From Flavobacteriales bacterium (GTDB taxonomy: Bacteria; Bacteroidota; Bacteroidia; Flavobacteriales_F; PHOS-HE28), in assembly GCA_020635715.1 (NCBI GenBank), contig JACJZG010000001.1, positions 62,001 to 126,000 on the forward strand: a DNA stretch of 64,000 nt. The letters run 5' to 3'. How positions within the stretch are numbered: position 1 is the stretch's first letter; each line of letters opens with the position of its first letter. This document shows, one piece after another, positions 17,972 through 26,432 of this stretch. The notes beneath the pieces were generated by a model. That model had not been told where the DNA came from. It worked only from the letters and a program-made list of their open reading frames with translations, and searched no databases. The translations under genes were made by a program, and so were the position numbers.

Positions 17972-18118
17972 CTACATCTCTCTGGTAGTCAGAACATATA
18001 ATAGGAAGAGGAGCGTTGCACCGGCGATGACCAAGGCGACCCTGGCCAGGCGCTCATCCCTGGTATCCTGCAACCTGCGACCGCTCATGCCCTCCGAGTG
18101 ATATGGCGAAAGTGCCAT
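17972..18118 (-). CDS. Small single-span membrane protein (48 residues)
   Basis: ATG at 18118 to TAG at 17972 encodes 48 residues. The N-terminal half is polar and positively charged (SGRRLQDTRDERLARV) and is followed by one hydrophobic helix, ALVIAGATLLFLLYVL, and a short tail TTREM. The positive-inside rule suggests a cytoplasmic N-terminus. Support for reality: an intrinsic terminator in the same direction directly downstream, and no other gene in this 560-base interval. No homologue is recognised and no function can be assigned. A second in-frame ATG (residue 11) is a possible alternative start. Confidence 0.6.
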   Translation of the reverse strand: MALSPYHSEGMSGRRLQDTRDERLARVALVIAGATLLFLLYVLTTREM

Positions 18119-18331
18119 GATGCAAGGCGACCTGCAATACGGTGACCCCGCTTATTGAACGGATACAGAGCCGTTCTTTAGCCTCCGTCTTTTAACCCTG
18201 GCTGAGGCAAAGGCTATTATCCACGCCGTACGTTAAAGTGTAGGACCATCGGCCAGGACCGGTGGAACTGCAGCTTGAGGCCGTGGATGGGCGGAGGCGC
18301 TGGTGCCATGCCGCCCAATTCCCGACCGTAA
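18119..18331. other. Non-coding stretch upstream of the small membrane gene
   Basis: Contains no credible gene on either strand. On the minus strand it should hold the promoter of the 48-residue gene; the nearest sequences are TAGCCTTTG (one base too many in the spacer) and TTCTTTAGCC, neither convincing. Confidence 0.4.
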
Positions 18332-18370
18332 TAAAATGAACGGGGCCGCCTCTTTCGAGACGGCCCCGTT
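18332..18370 (-). terminator. Rho-independent terminator of the repeat adhesin gene
   Basis: On the minus strand AACGGGGCCG (18370-18361) pairs with CGGCCCCGTT (18348-18339), followed by CATTTTAT. It begins 22 bases after the adhesin stop codon. Confidence 0.85.
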
Positions 18371-18392
18371 CCAGGCTTACCGCAGCTGTTCG

Positions 18393-21300
18393 TCAGCGCT
18401 GTATGACGATCCGCTCCGTCCGTACCAAGTCATTCGCCGTGATACGCAGGAGATACACTCCGCTGCCCATTCCGGCCAGGTCCACACCCGTCGTGAACGA
18501 TCCAGCCTCGGCTTGTGCGGTGGTGGTCAGCACGCGCTTGCCGGTGAGGTCATACAGTTCAAGACCGACCTTGTCCACGGCCACATCGAGGTTGCGCACG
18601 GAGAGCGAGAGGCGATCACCGCTGTTCGGGTTCGGCCATGCGGTCACCTCAACAGGGGTAGCCACCTCCGATCCCGACACCATGCCAGGCTGAGCGATCA
18701 TCCCCGAAGTACCTGCCCCTGTGATGGTCACCAGGCAGCTGGTCCCCCATGGGCACCAGGTGACCCCTTGGTCAACGCTCACGCGAACGCGAACATCGTA
18801 GGTGACCCCAGGCACCAGCGGCATATCGGACCAGTTCAGGATGCATACGTTGTTGTTACGAGTGACCACTTTCAGGAAGTTCCCTTCCCCAGGTACGGTG
18901 AACTCGAACTGGTAGCGGTTCGCACCAGGGCGAGACCATGCATAGATCTTGGACGAGTTCGTTCCGAACGGCTTGAGCACCCCGCAGGAGAACTCCGGCA
19001 TGGTCGGCGTATTCACAAGGGTCGTGGGCGGGCACTGAGCAAGTGCGGCATCCACCTTGAACCGGCATGCCGGACCGAAGGGGAAGTTGACACCGGCCAC
19101 CCGTCCGCGGATGCGGATGTTCATCAGCACCCCTTGTGGGATCAAGGGCGTGGTCGGTGTGTTGTACCAGTTGTTGATCTTCATGTGACAGGCCCTCGTG
19201 GCAGAGGCTGGCGAGAAACCATCACTCACATTGTGGCTCCGGAACTTCCGGTAGCTGTATGAGCCATTCGGGTCGAAGATCCAGAACTCATAGCCACTAT
19301 TGCTCGGCTGCACGGCGTTGGAACCACCTGGCACCCAGGTAGCGCTGACGGCTTCGTTGGCCGTCGCCACCACATATTGGTTGGCCACCCAGAACTCACG
19401 ATCGCAATGGGCGTAGATCACACGGTCCTCACCCACCGGCAGACAGAAGCCCTGTCCACCAGCGATCGCGCTCACCGAGCCGAACTGTCCGTTGGCCACG
19501 TTGTCAATGATGCGCACATCGTCCGCACCTCCGAGCTTCAAAGCGTACCCACCGGTGGTCATGCCATCACCGGCGCTGTCGTACACACGCAGCGCGTAGC
19601 AACCGTCCACCAGGCAGCACTGCTCCCCGATCATCTGGTTGTTGATACCGAGATAAGGTCCACCCTGGCAAAGCGCCGATCCGCCTCCTTCCGGAATGAT
19701 CTCCCAGGAGGTCTCCCCGCCGTTCGCATCCGTAGCGATGACGAGGTTGACGTATTGTTCGCATCCTACAGGTATACCCACACACGTGCAGTTCTGTGAC
19801 CATGTATCACCGGTGGTGCTGGCATTCCCATCATCACAAGGTGTTCCTGGCACCGTCAGGGTGAGGACCAAGACCTCCGTCACACATCCGTTCAGGTGGG
19901 TGTAGGTACCACTTTCCGTGTAGACCTCCCCGTTGATCGGCCAGGTGTAACTGGAACCGCAGAAGCTGAAGTCGGTCGTATTGGAGGAACTCGGCGTGAT
20001 CGTCAATTCCAGGATCTCCGTGCTGCAACCCGTGGTCACCGAGTAGGTGCCGCTGGCATTGTAGGTCTGGCCGTTCACGCTCCAAGTGTAGCTGTCGCAC
20101 GCGCTCACCGTGGTGGTGTTCGTGCCGCTCTGAAGGATCGTCAGCTCCAGGATCTCCGTAGCGCAACCGGTGGTCACCGAGTAGGTGCCGCTGGCATTGT
20201 AGGTCTGTCCGTTCACGCTCCAGGTGTAGCTGTCGCACTCGCTCACCGTAGTGGTGTTGCTGGTGCTCGGCGTGATCGTCAACTCCAAGATCTCCGTGCT
20301 GCAACCCGTGGTCACCGAGTAGGTGCCGCTCGCGTTGTAGGTCTGTCCGTTCACGCTCCAGGTGTAGCTGTCGCACTCACTCACCGTGGTGGTGTTCGTG
20401 CCGCTCTGAAGGATCGTCAGCTCCAGGATCTCCGTAGCGCAACCGGTGGTCACCGAGTAGGTGCCGCTGGCATTGTAGGTCTGTCCGTTCACGCTCCAGG
20501 TGTAGCTGTCGCACTCGCTCACCGTGGTGGTGTTGCTGGTGCTCGGCGTGATCGTCAACTCCAGGATCTCCGTAGCGCAACCGGTGGTCACCGAGTAGGT
20601 GCCGCTGGCATTGTAGGTCTGACCGTTCACGCTCCAGGTGTAGCTGTCGCACTCACTCACCGTGGTGGTGTTCGTGCCGCTCTCCAGGATCGTCAGCTCC
20701 AGGATCTCCGTAGCGCAACCGGTGGTCACCGAGTAGGTGCCGCTGGCATTGTAGGTCTGTCCGTTCACGCTCCAGGTGTAGCTGTCGCACTCGCTCACCG
20801 TGGTGGTGTTGCTGGTGCTCGGCGTGATCGTCAGTTCCAGGATCTCCGTGCTGCAACCGGTGGTCACCGAGTAGGTGCCGCTGGCATTGTAGGTCTGACC
20901 GTTCACGCTCCAGGTGTAGCTATCGCACTCGCTCACCGTGGTGGTGTTCGTGCCGCTCTGAAGGATCGTCAGCTCCAGGATCTCCGTAGCGCAACCGGTG
21001 GTCACCGAGTAGGTGCCGCTGGCATTGTAGGTCTGTCCGTTCACGCTCCAGGTGTAGCTGTCGCACTCGCTCACCGTGGTGGTGTTGCTGGTGCTCGGCG
21101 TGATCGTCAGCTCCAAGATCTCCGTGCTGCAACCGGTGGTCACCGAGTAGGTGCCGCTGGCATTGTAGGTCTGTCCGTTCACGCTCCAGGTGTAGCTGTC
21201 GCACTCGCTCACCGTGGTGGTGTTGCTGGTGCTTTCCACGATCGTCAAGACCAAGGTCTCGGTGTGGCAGTCCGTTACATTCACGTAGGTGCCACTTGCA

Positions 21301-23726
21301 CCGTAGGTAAGACCCGTCACACTCCAGGTGTAGCTATCACATTCCGTGACCGTGGTCGTATTGCTCGTGCTGGGGGTGATCGTCAGCTCCAGGATCTGCG
21401 TTCCGCAACCGCTGACACTGGTGTAGGTACCACTGGCCAGATAGGTCTGTCCGTTCACATTCCAGGTGTAGCTGTCACATGAGCTGACCGTCGTCGTGTT
21501 CTCCGTGCTTGTGACGATCGTAAGGACCAGGGTCTCCGTGTTACAACCGTTCACAGCGGAATAGGTGCCGCTCTGCGTGTAGGTCGTGCCGTTCACGCTC
21601 CAGAAGTAGCTGTCGCACTCCGTGACGGTCGTCGTGTTGCTCGTGCTCGGTGTGATCGTCAACACCAAAGTCTCGGTGTCACAGCCATTCACATCCGTGT
21701 AGGTCCCGCTCGCATTGTAGGTCTGACCGTTCACGCTCCAGGTGTAACTGTCGCAAGCACTGATCGTGGTGGTGTTATTGGTCGTGGCGGTCACCGTGAC
21801 CGTGCGCGTTGCCGTGGCGTTCGGGCATCCACCCGTGCCTGATACCGTGTAGGTCATCGTGGCCGTGCCAGCGCTCACGCCGCTCACCACGCCGGTGGTC
21901 GGGTTGATCGTCGCTACGCCCGTGTTGCCGCTGCTCCAGCTGCCACCGCCTACCGTGCTGCTGAAGGTGGTGTTGCCACCCACGCAGATGCCTTGTGTGC
22001 CGCTCAGGGTGCCGGCGCTCGGAGCTGCCGTCACCGTGACGGTGCGCGTTGCCGTGGCGTTCGGGCATCCACCCGTGCCGGTCACCGTGTAGGTCATCGT
22101 GGCCGTGCCAGCGCTCACGCCGCTCACCACGCCGGTGGTCGGGTTGATCGTCGCTACGCCCGTGTTGCCGCTGCTCCAGCTGCCACCGCCTACCGTGCTG
22201 CTGAAGGTGGTGTTGCCACCCACGCAGATGCCTTGTGTGCCGCTCAGGGTGCCGGCGCTCGGAGCTGCCGTCACCGTGACGGTGCGCGTTGCCGTGGCGT
22301 TCGGGCATCCACCCGTGCCGGTCACCGTGTAGGTCATCGTGGCCGTGCCAGCGCTCACGCCGCTCACCACGCCGGTGGTCGGGTTGATCGTCGCTACGCC
22401 CGTGTTGCCGCTGCTCCAGCTGCCACCGCCTACCGTGCTGCTGAAGGTGGTGTTGCCACCTACGCAGATGCCTTGTGTGCCGCTCAGGGTGCCGGCGCTC
22501 GGGGCTGCCGTCACCGTGACGGTGCGCGTTGCCGTGGCGTTCGGGCATCCACCCGTGCCGGTCACCGTGTAGGTCATCGTGGCCGTGCCAGCGCTCACGC
22601 CGCTCAGCACGCCGGTGGTCGGGTTGATCGTCGCTACGCCCGTGTTGCCGCTGCTCCAGCTGCCACCGCCTACCGTGCTGCTGAAGGTGGTGTTGCCACC
22701 CACGCAGATGCCTTGTGTGCCGCTCAGGGTGCCGGCGCTCGGAGCTGCCGTCACCGTGACGGTGCGCGTTGCCGTGGCGTTCGGGCATCCACCCGTTCCG
22801 GTCACCGTGTAGGTCATCGTGGCCGTGCCAGCGCTCACGCCGCTCACCACGCCGGTGGTCGGGTTGATCGTCGCTACGCCCGTATTGCCGCTGCTCCAGC
22901 TGCCACCGCCTACCGTGCTGCTGAAGGTGGTGTTGCCACCTACGCAGATGCCTTGTGTGCCGCTCAGGGTGCCGGCGCTCGGGGCGGTGGTCACCGTGAT
23001 CGTTGTCGTGGCAGCCACCGTGCAGTTCCCTTGGGTCACCGTGTAGGTCAGGGTCTGCGTGCCGGCCGACGGCGAGAAAGTGTTACCAGCTACGCCGGTC
23101 CCGCTCCAGGTTCCTCCTGCAGGGCTTCCCGCCAGCGTGATGTTCGCACCAGTAGAGCAGGTAGGGCCATAACTACCGGGGGTGACCGTGAAGGGGGTTC
23201 CGATCACACCGGAAACGATTGAGCCGGTCGCTGCCACACCACCGACGGACACGAAGAAGTTCCGGTTGGGCAGCGGATGCTGGTTGGTGAGTTCAATACT
23301 GGGGCACCCCGAGATCCCGGCGATCCGGAACCGATGCAGCGCCCGCGTCTGGCCGGAGGTGAAGCCACACTGGGCCGTTGTGCCCAGCGCCGAGGCGCCA
23401 TCACAACGGAAGGTGAAATAGCGGAACGCACCGAAGATCTCCACGGGTAGGTCGTTCGTCAACAGCGGAGCTCGCGTGTTGCTGCAGAGGTTGACGAAGT
23501 CGTCCTCAGAGATGTCTCCGCCAGCGGATTCAGCCCAGCGAATGGTGAAGACCGAGTTGATGATCGCATTGTAGTCGGCGTTGGCCGTCCAATGGAACTC
23601 GAATACCTCCGGGTCCGCTGTGGCCACCAGTGCTATGTCCATCTGGGCACTGAGCGCGCCGGTGGAAAGCATGGCGACCAGGCCGAATGCCAACCCCAGG
23701 ACCTTTTCTCGAATAGTCGTGAGCAT
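18393..23726 (-). CDS. Giant repeat-rich secreted adhesin with T9SS type A tail
   Basis: 1777 residues. Signal peptide ending ALSAQ. Residues about 28-175 form a domain (MDIALVATADPEVFEFHW, FTIRW, FFVSVGGV) shared with the gene at 27689-28474. Next come five near-identical 80-residue Ig-like (BIG2-type) repeats containing GICVGGNTTFSSTVGGGSW, then fourteen 46-residue repeats of the type CDSYTWSVNGQTYNASGTY with two cysteines each. A Cys-rich region (VGCEQYVNLVIATDANGG, DSAGDGMTTGGY) and a fibronectin-III-like domain lead to the type A sorting domain (AWPNPNSGDRLSL ... GVYLLRI ... RIVIQR). A surface adhesin or matrix protein is likely from architecture; the ligand is unknown. A terminator follows. 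Confidence 0.9.
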   Translation of the reverse strand: MLTTIREKVLGLAFGLVAMLSTGALSAQMDIALVATADPEVFEFHWTANADYNAIINSVFTIRWAESAGGDISEDDFVNLCSNTRAPLLTNDLPVEIFGAFRYFTFRCDGASALGTTAQCGFTSGQTRALHRFRIAGISGCPSIELTNQHPLPNRNFFVSVGGVAATGSIVSGVIGTPFTVTPGSYGPTCSTGANITLAGSPAGGTWSGTGVAGNTFSPSAGTQTLTYTVTQGNCTVAATTTITVTTAPSAGTLSGTQGICVGGNTTFSSTVGGGSWSSGNTGVATINPTTGVVSGVSAGTATMTYTVTGTGGCPNATATRTVTVTAAPSAGTLSGTQGICVGGNTTFSSTVGGGSWSSGNTGVATINPTTGVLSGVSAGTATMTYTVTGTGGCPNATATRTVTVTAAPSAGTLSGTQGICVGGNTTFSSTVGGGSWSSGNTGVATINPTTGVVSGVSAGTATMTYTVTGTGGCPNATATRTVTVTAAPSAGTLSGTQGICVGGNTTFSSTVGGGSWSSGNTGVATINPTTGVVSGVSAGTATMTYTVTGTGGCPNATATRTVTVTAAPSAGTLSGTQGICVGGNTTFSSTVGGGSWSSGNTGVATINPTTGVVSGVSAGTATMTYTVSGTGGCPNATATRTVTVTATTNNTTTISACDSYTWSVNGQTYNASGTYTDVNGCDTETLVLTITPSTSNTTTVTECDSYFWSVNGTTYTQSGTYSAVNGCNTETLVLTIVTSTENTTTVSSCDSYTWNVNGQTYLASGTYTSVSGCGTQILELTITPSTSNTTTVTECDSYTWSVTGLTYGASGTYVNVTDCHTETLVLTIVESTSNTTTVSECDSYTWSVNGQTYNASGTYSVTTGCSTEILELTITPSTSNTTTVSECDSYTWSVNGQTYNASGTYSVTTGCATEILELTILQSGTNTTTVSECDSYTWSVNGQTYNASGTYSVTTGCSTEILELTITPSTSNTTTVSECDSYTWSVNGQTYNASGTYSVTTGCATEILELTILESGTNTTTVSECDSYTWSVNGQTYNASGTYSVTTGCATEILELTITPSTSNTTTVSECDSYTWSVNGQTYNASGTYSVTTGCATEILELTILQSGTNTTTVSECDSYTWSVNGQTYNASGTYSVTTGCSTEILELTITPSTSNTTTVSECDSYTWSVNGQTYNASGTYSVTTGCATEILELTILQSGTNTTTVSACDSYTWSVNGQTYNASGTYSVTTGCSTEILELTITPSSSNTTDFSFCGSSYTWPINGEVYTESGTYTHLNGCVTEVLVLTLTVPGTPCDDGNASTTGDTWSQNCTCVGIPVGCEQYVNLVIATDANGGETSWEIIPEGGGSALCQGGPYLGINNQMIGEQCCLVDGCYALRVYDSAGDGMTTGGYALKLGGADDVRIIDNVANGQFGSVSAIAGGQGFCLPVGEDRVIYAHCDREFWVANQYVVATANEAVSATWVPGGSNAVQPSNSGYEFWIFDPNGSYSYRKFRSHNVSDGFSPASATRACHMKINNWYNTPTTPLIPQGVLMNIRIRGRVAGVNFPFGPACRFKVDAALAQCPPTTLVNTPTMPEFSCGVLKPFGTNSSKIYAWSRPGANRYQFEFTVPGEGNFLKVVTRNNNVCILNWSDMPLVPGVTYDVRVRVSVDQGVTWCPWGTSCLVTITGAGTSGMIAQPGMVSGSEVATPVEVTAWPNPNSGDRLSLSVRNLDVAVDKVGLELYDLTGKRVLTTTAQAEAGSFTTGVDLAGMGSGVYLLRITANDLVRTERIVIQR
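19842..21776 (-). repeat. Fourteen tandem 138-bp coding repeats
   Basis: Period 138 bases (46 codons), in frame, inside the adhesin. The first four copies and the last differ; the middle nine are nearly identical. They alternate between endings ELTITPSTS and ELTILQSGT, which gives a 276-base higher-order period in part of the array and points to expansion by duplication of dimers. Confidence 0.9.
21786..22985 (-). repeat. Five tandem 240-bp coding repeats
   Basis: Five copies of an 80-codon Ig-like unit with exact 240-base spacing. Copies differ at only a few positions, many synonymous, consistent with recent expansion or gene conversion. In-frame inside the adhesin gene. Confidence 0.93.
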
Positions 23727-23777
23727 GTTCTTGTCCGTGTATAGTTCGTTCGGGTGAAATGTAGGTGATTTCTGCTC

Positions 23778-26345
23778 CTAAGGAAGCTGTTGGATGCGAC
23801 TGTTGGTAGGAACCACACCCCCGATATTGGCAAGTATGGGATCCCTATCGTTCGTCACTCCGGTGTACTTCGAGAGTCCGTCGAGGTTTATGTCACTTTG
23901 GAGGTACCCAGCCACGGTGTTCGTCGGGATCACGCCGCCGATCGCCTCCAGTATCTTGTCCCGATCATTATTCGCGCCGGTGTACAGAACGAGTCCGTCC
24001 CTGACCGCTTCACCGGACCACATGAGCTGATGGACGCCGTTGCTCTTGCGGGCGCCGGTCCCCCAGGTGCTTGTGGAAGCCGTTCTGAAGTCCACGGTCG
24101 TGGGGCTTGCTGCCAAGGTCACCGGTGCTGCCGTCATCACCCCGAGGTGATTGCGGTGGCGCACGGCGACATGGTAGGATCCCGCCGCCACGGAGAAACG
24201 CATGGGTGCGCCGTCCGCACCGATGATATTTCCGGAACGCGTGATCAACCCGCTCTGGGTGGCCAGAATGGTGGCCGGCGTCACCGGGTCCCGCAGTTCG
24301 ACTCGGACCCAATCGACCACCGCGTTCACCCCGCTTGTGTTGAGCAAGCCCGCAGCGAGCTGCTCACCGCCGGGACCCACTTGCGGGAAGCCCATTGCGG
24401 CGTATGGTTCATTGAGGGGCAGGAGGCTTTTCACCCTCAGGGAATCATACATCAGGCCGGTGTTCAGATCGAACGGACCATCCAGCCAGGCCTTGGCATC
24501 CACAACCACCCCGTTCACCACGTTGGCGGTGACCGGCACACGCGCACTTTCGATCACCGCATCCTCCGTCCTCACCTGCCAGTCGTAGAAGAAGAGGTAG
24601 GTGGAACTGCCCAAGGTGGAGCCGGTGATGGATCCGATGGTACCGATGGGGTACGGGTAGGAAACACCTGTGGTGCTGCGATGAAGATCTTGGACCACGA
24701 GCTGGGTGCCGCTGCTGGTGGCTCCGCTGTCGTACGCGGAGAGTTTGTGCTGCGTCCCCTTGGGAACCCGGAAGTTCAGCGTCACCACCTGGTCGCCGGC
24801 CAGCAGTTCCATCTGCTTCTCTGCAAGCAGGTTCCCCACGTTGTCCACGAGGACGAAGTGGCGGTTGCCCGTGGAGGAAGCCACGACCCGAACAGTCTCC
24901 AGAACGAATGGTTCGTATGCATCGAAGAGCATCCATTGGCGACCGTTGTAGCTGCTGCCATGGGCAGGCACGTAGGTCTTGCCAGCTGTCATGGACGCAC
25001 CGGCCATGGTGTTGCGGTCGCTCACCCAATAGGTGGTGGAGGTGGCGAGGACAGGGGTCGTGAAGGAGTTCCCTGTCGCGATGGCATCGCCTCCCGTATC
25101 GTTGGCGTACCACTGAGGATCGTTCCCCGTTGCCGTAAGGTCCGCGGTGGATGGGCCCACGACCGTGGCTCCCGTTGGCGTGGGTGCGGCCGGAGCCGTC
25201 ATGGCCGTTACCGCAAGGGTGCCCGTCACCAGAGTACCGCAAGGTGCCGTCACGGTGCAGGAGTAGTTGCCCGCTGCGGCCACAGTGATGCTTCGCGTGG
25301 TGGCGCCGGTGCTCCACAGGTAGGAGTAGCCAGGGGCTGCCGTAAGGGTTACCGTGCGGCCGGGACCGACGATGGGTCGTTTGTCCGCGTGGATGAAGGC
25401 TGAACCGCCACTATTCGCGGCCCGTTGAAGCGCTACCGTGAACGGCATGGCCGTCCAGTTGTTCGCCTCGTTCTCCTCGCGGAACACGTTCGTGGGATCG
25501 ACCTCGGCCACGACCCAGTAGTTCCCATTGCACAGGTTGGGCATCAGGTTGATCCACATGCCATCCAACCATTCGCCGTAGAGGTCGGTTCGACCCGAGG
25601 AGATGCCCTGGTAGTCCGCACTGCAGGAGTAGTTCTGGAACAGACCCCGGTTCGGGAATTGCGTCTGGGTGTTGAGCACCGTACCCTGCTGCCATTCCTG
25701 TTGGGTGCGGCAGTGGCCATTGGCGGAACTCTCCCAGCAGTCGTAATAATCCATCAGGCAGAACCCGATCTTGGCGCCCGTGGCCACGATGGGCCAACGG
25801 GTGGGCAGCGGCTCGTTCGGGTCCTCGAGGCGAAGGGTCATCGTCGTCCAGTCATCCACATGGTAGTGGCCATGGGTGGGGTGATAGGTCATCGTACCCG
25901 TCTTCACATCCTGAAAGGACATGGTGCTCCCGTTCTTATGGTAGATCCGTTGATAGAGGATCTGCTTCGGCGAAATGCCGCCTTGACAGGAGAAGTTGTA
26001 CTGCCCGCTGACGTACGAGGTATCCGTTCCGCAAATGAAGGCCCGGATCCCGTTCGACACGCCGCGCACCTCGAGGTTCCCCTTTCCAATGTTCGGGGTG
26101 GAACCGGACACCCGCAGGCGCCCGGGGTTGGTCGAGTTCGTCTGGGAATATTCCGATGGGCCGCCGTTCACCGTGGACAAGGCGTTCCAGCTGATGGTCA
26201 TATCCGGCAGCAGGTCGCAGTCGGTCTGGCCTGCCGTGGCGCAGACACAGCTCGTTGCATTGGTGATCGTGCACTGCGCCTTGGCTGAGAGCCCGCAAGA
26301 AACAAATGCACCAACGAAGAGGAAGGAGCGTGAGAATGACAGCAT
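23778..26345 (-). CDS. Secreted lysyl-oxidase-like protein with duplicated dockerin-like tail
   Basis: 855 residues with signal peptide (ends SAKAQ). Residues about 75-310 match the lysyl oxidase fold: the copper motif HGHYH at 158-162, KIGFCLMDYYDC with Lys192 in the position of the quinone-cofactor lysine, and TDLYGEWLDGMWINL with Tyr256 as its partner tyrosine, then NGNYWVVAEVDP and EENEANNW. Lysyl oxidases oxidise lysine side chains to aldehydes that cross-link proteins. Then come an Ig-like domain (YLWSTGATTRSITV), a region with WYANDTGGDAI, and a C-terminal module repeated twice (LVLYTGANNDRDKIL and LSKYTGVTNDRDPIL, each followed by IGGV.PTN), with DINLDG resembling a dockerin calcium loop. 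No type A tail. Catalytic function is inferred from motifs. Confidence 0.82.
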   Translation of the reverse strand: MLSFSRSFLFVGAFVSCGLSAKAQCTITNATSCVCATAGQTDCDLLPDMTISWNALSTVNGGPSEYSQTNSTNPGRLRVSGSTPNIGKGNLEVRGVSNGIRAFICGTDTSYVSGQYNFSCQGGISPKQILYQRIYHKNGSTMSFQDVKTGTMTYHPTHGHYHVDDWTTMTLRLEDPNEPLPTRWPIVATGAKIGFCLMDYYDCWESSANGHCRTQQEWQQGTVLNTQTQFPNRGLFQNYSCSADYQGISSGRTDLYGEWLDGMWINLMPNLCNGNYWVVAEVDPTNVFREENEANNWTAMPFTVALQRAANSGGSAFIHADKRPIVGPGRTVTLTAAPGYSYLWSTGATTRSITVAAAGNYSCTVTAPCGTLVTGTLAVTAMTAPAAPTPTGATVVGPSTADLTATGNDPQWYANDTGGDAIATGNSFTTPVLATSTTYWVSDRNTMAGASMTAGKTYVPAHGSSYNGRQWMLFDAYEPFVLETVRVVASSTGNRHFVLVDNVGNLLAEKQMELLAGDQVVTLNFRVPKGTQHKLSAYDSGATSSGTQLVVQDLHRSTTGVSYPYPIGTIGSITGSTLGSSTYLFFYDWQVRTEDAVIESARVPVTANVVNGVVVDAKAWLDGPFDLNTGLMYDSLRVKSLLPLNEPYAAMGFPQVGPGGEQLAAGLLNTSGVNAVVDWVRVELRDPVTPATILATQSGLITRSGNIIGADGAPMRFSVAAGSYHVAVRHRNHLGVMTAAPVTLAASPTTVDFRTASTSTWGTGARKSNGVHQLMWSGEAVRDGLVLYTGANNDRDKILEAIGGVIPTNTVAGYLQSDINLDGLSKYTGVTNDRDPILANIGGVVPTNSRIQQLP

Positions 26346-26386
26346 TCGGGACTGGTTTGGGATGGAAAGCTGGTAAAACTAGGGAA

Positions 26387-26403
26387 GACCGCAGGTCGCG
26401 GTC
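26387..26403 (-). terminator. Short hairpin after the propeller gene, weak terminator
   Basis: On the minus strand GACCGC and GCGGTC pair around a 5-base loop, followed by TTCCCTAGTTTT. The T-rich end includes TAGTTTTA, one base off the promoter box for the next gene, so terminator and promoter may overlap. Confidence 0.35.
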
Positions 26404-26432
26404 AAGCCCTCGAGTGCGACAAGTCGCTCAGT

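Noticed and set aside
17847..18101. 84-residue plus-strand frame after gap
   Set aside because: It would start inside the gap terminator and cross a second hairpin; the minus-strand 48-residue frame fits better.
17832..18392. tRNA or riboswitch in the 560-base gap
   Set aside because: No cloverleaf, CCA end or conserved aptamer core seen; the hairpins are explained as terminators.
19842..22985. Possible CRISPR or satellite array
   Set aside because: Periods are 138 and 240 bases, multiples of three, and read through as one protein; no short repeats with unique spacers.
19896..23222. Long repetitive plus-strand frames
   Set aside because: Mirror images of the 138-bp and 240-bp repeats of the adhesin. 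Regular repetition keeps antisense frames open.
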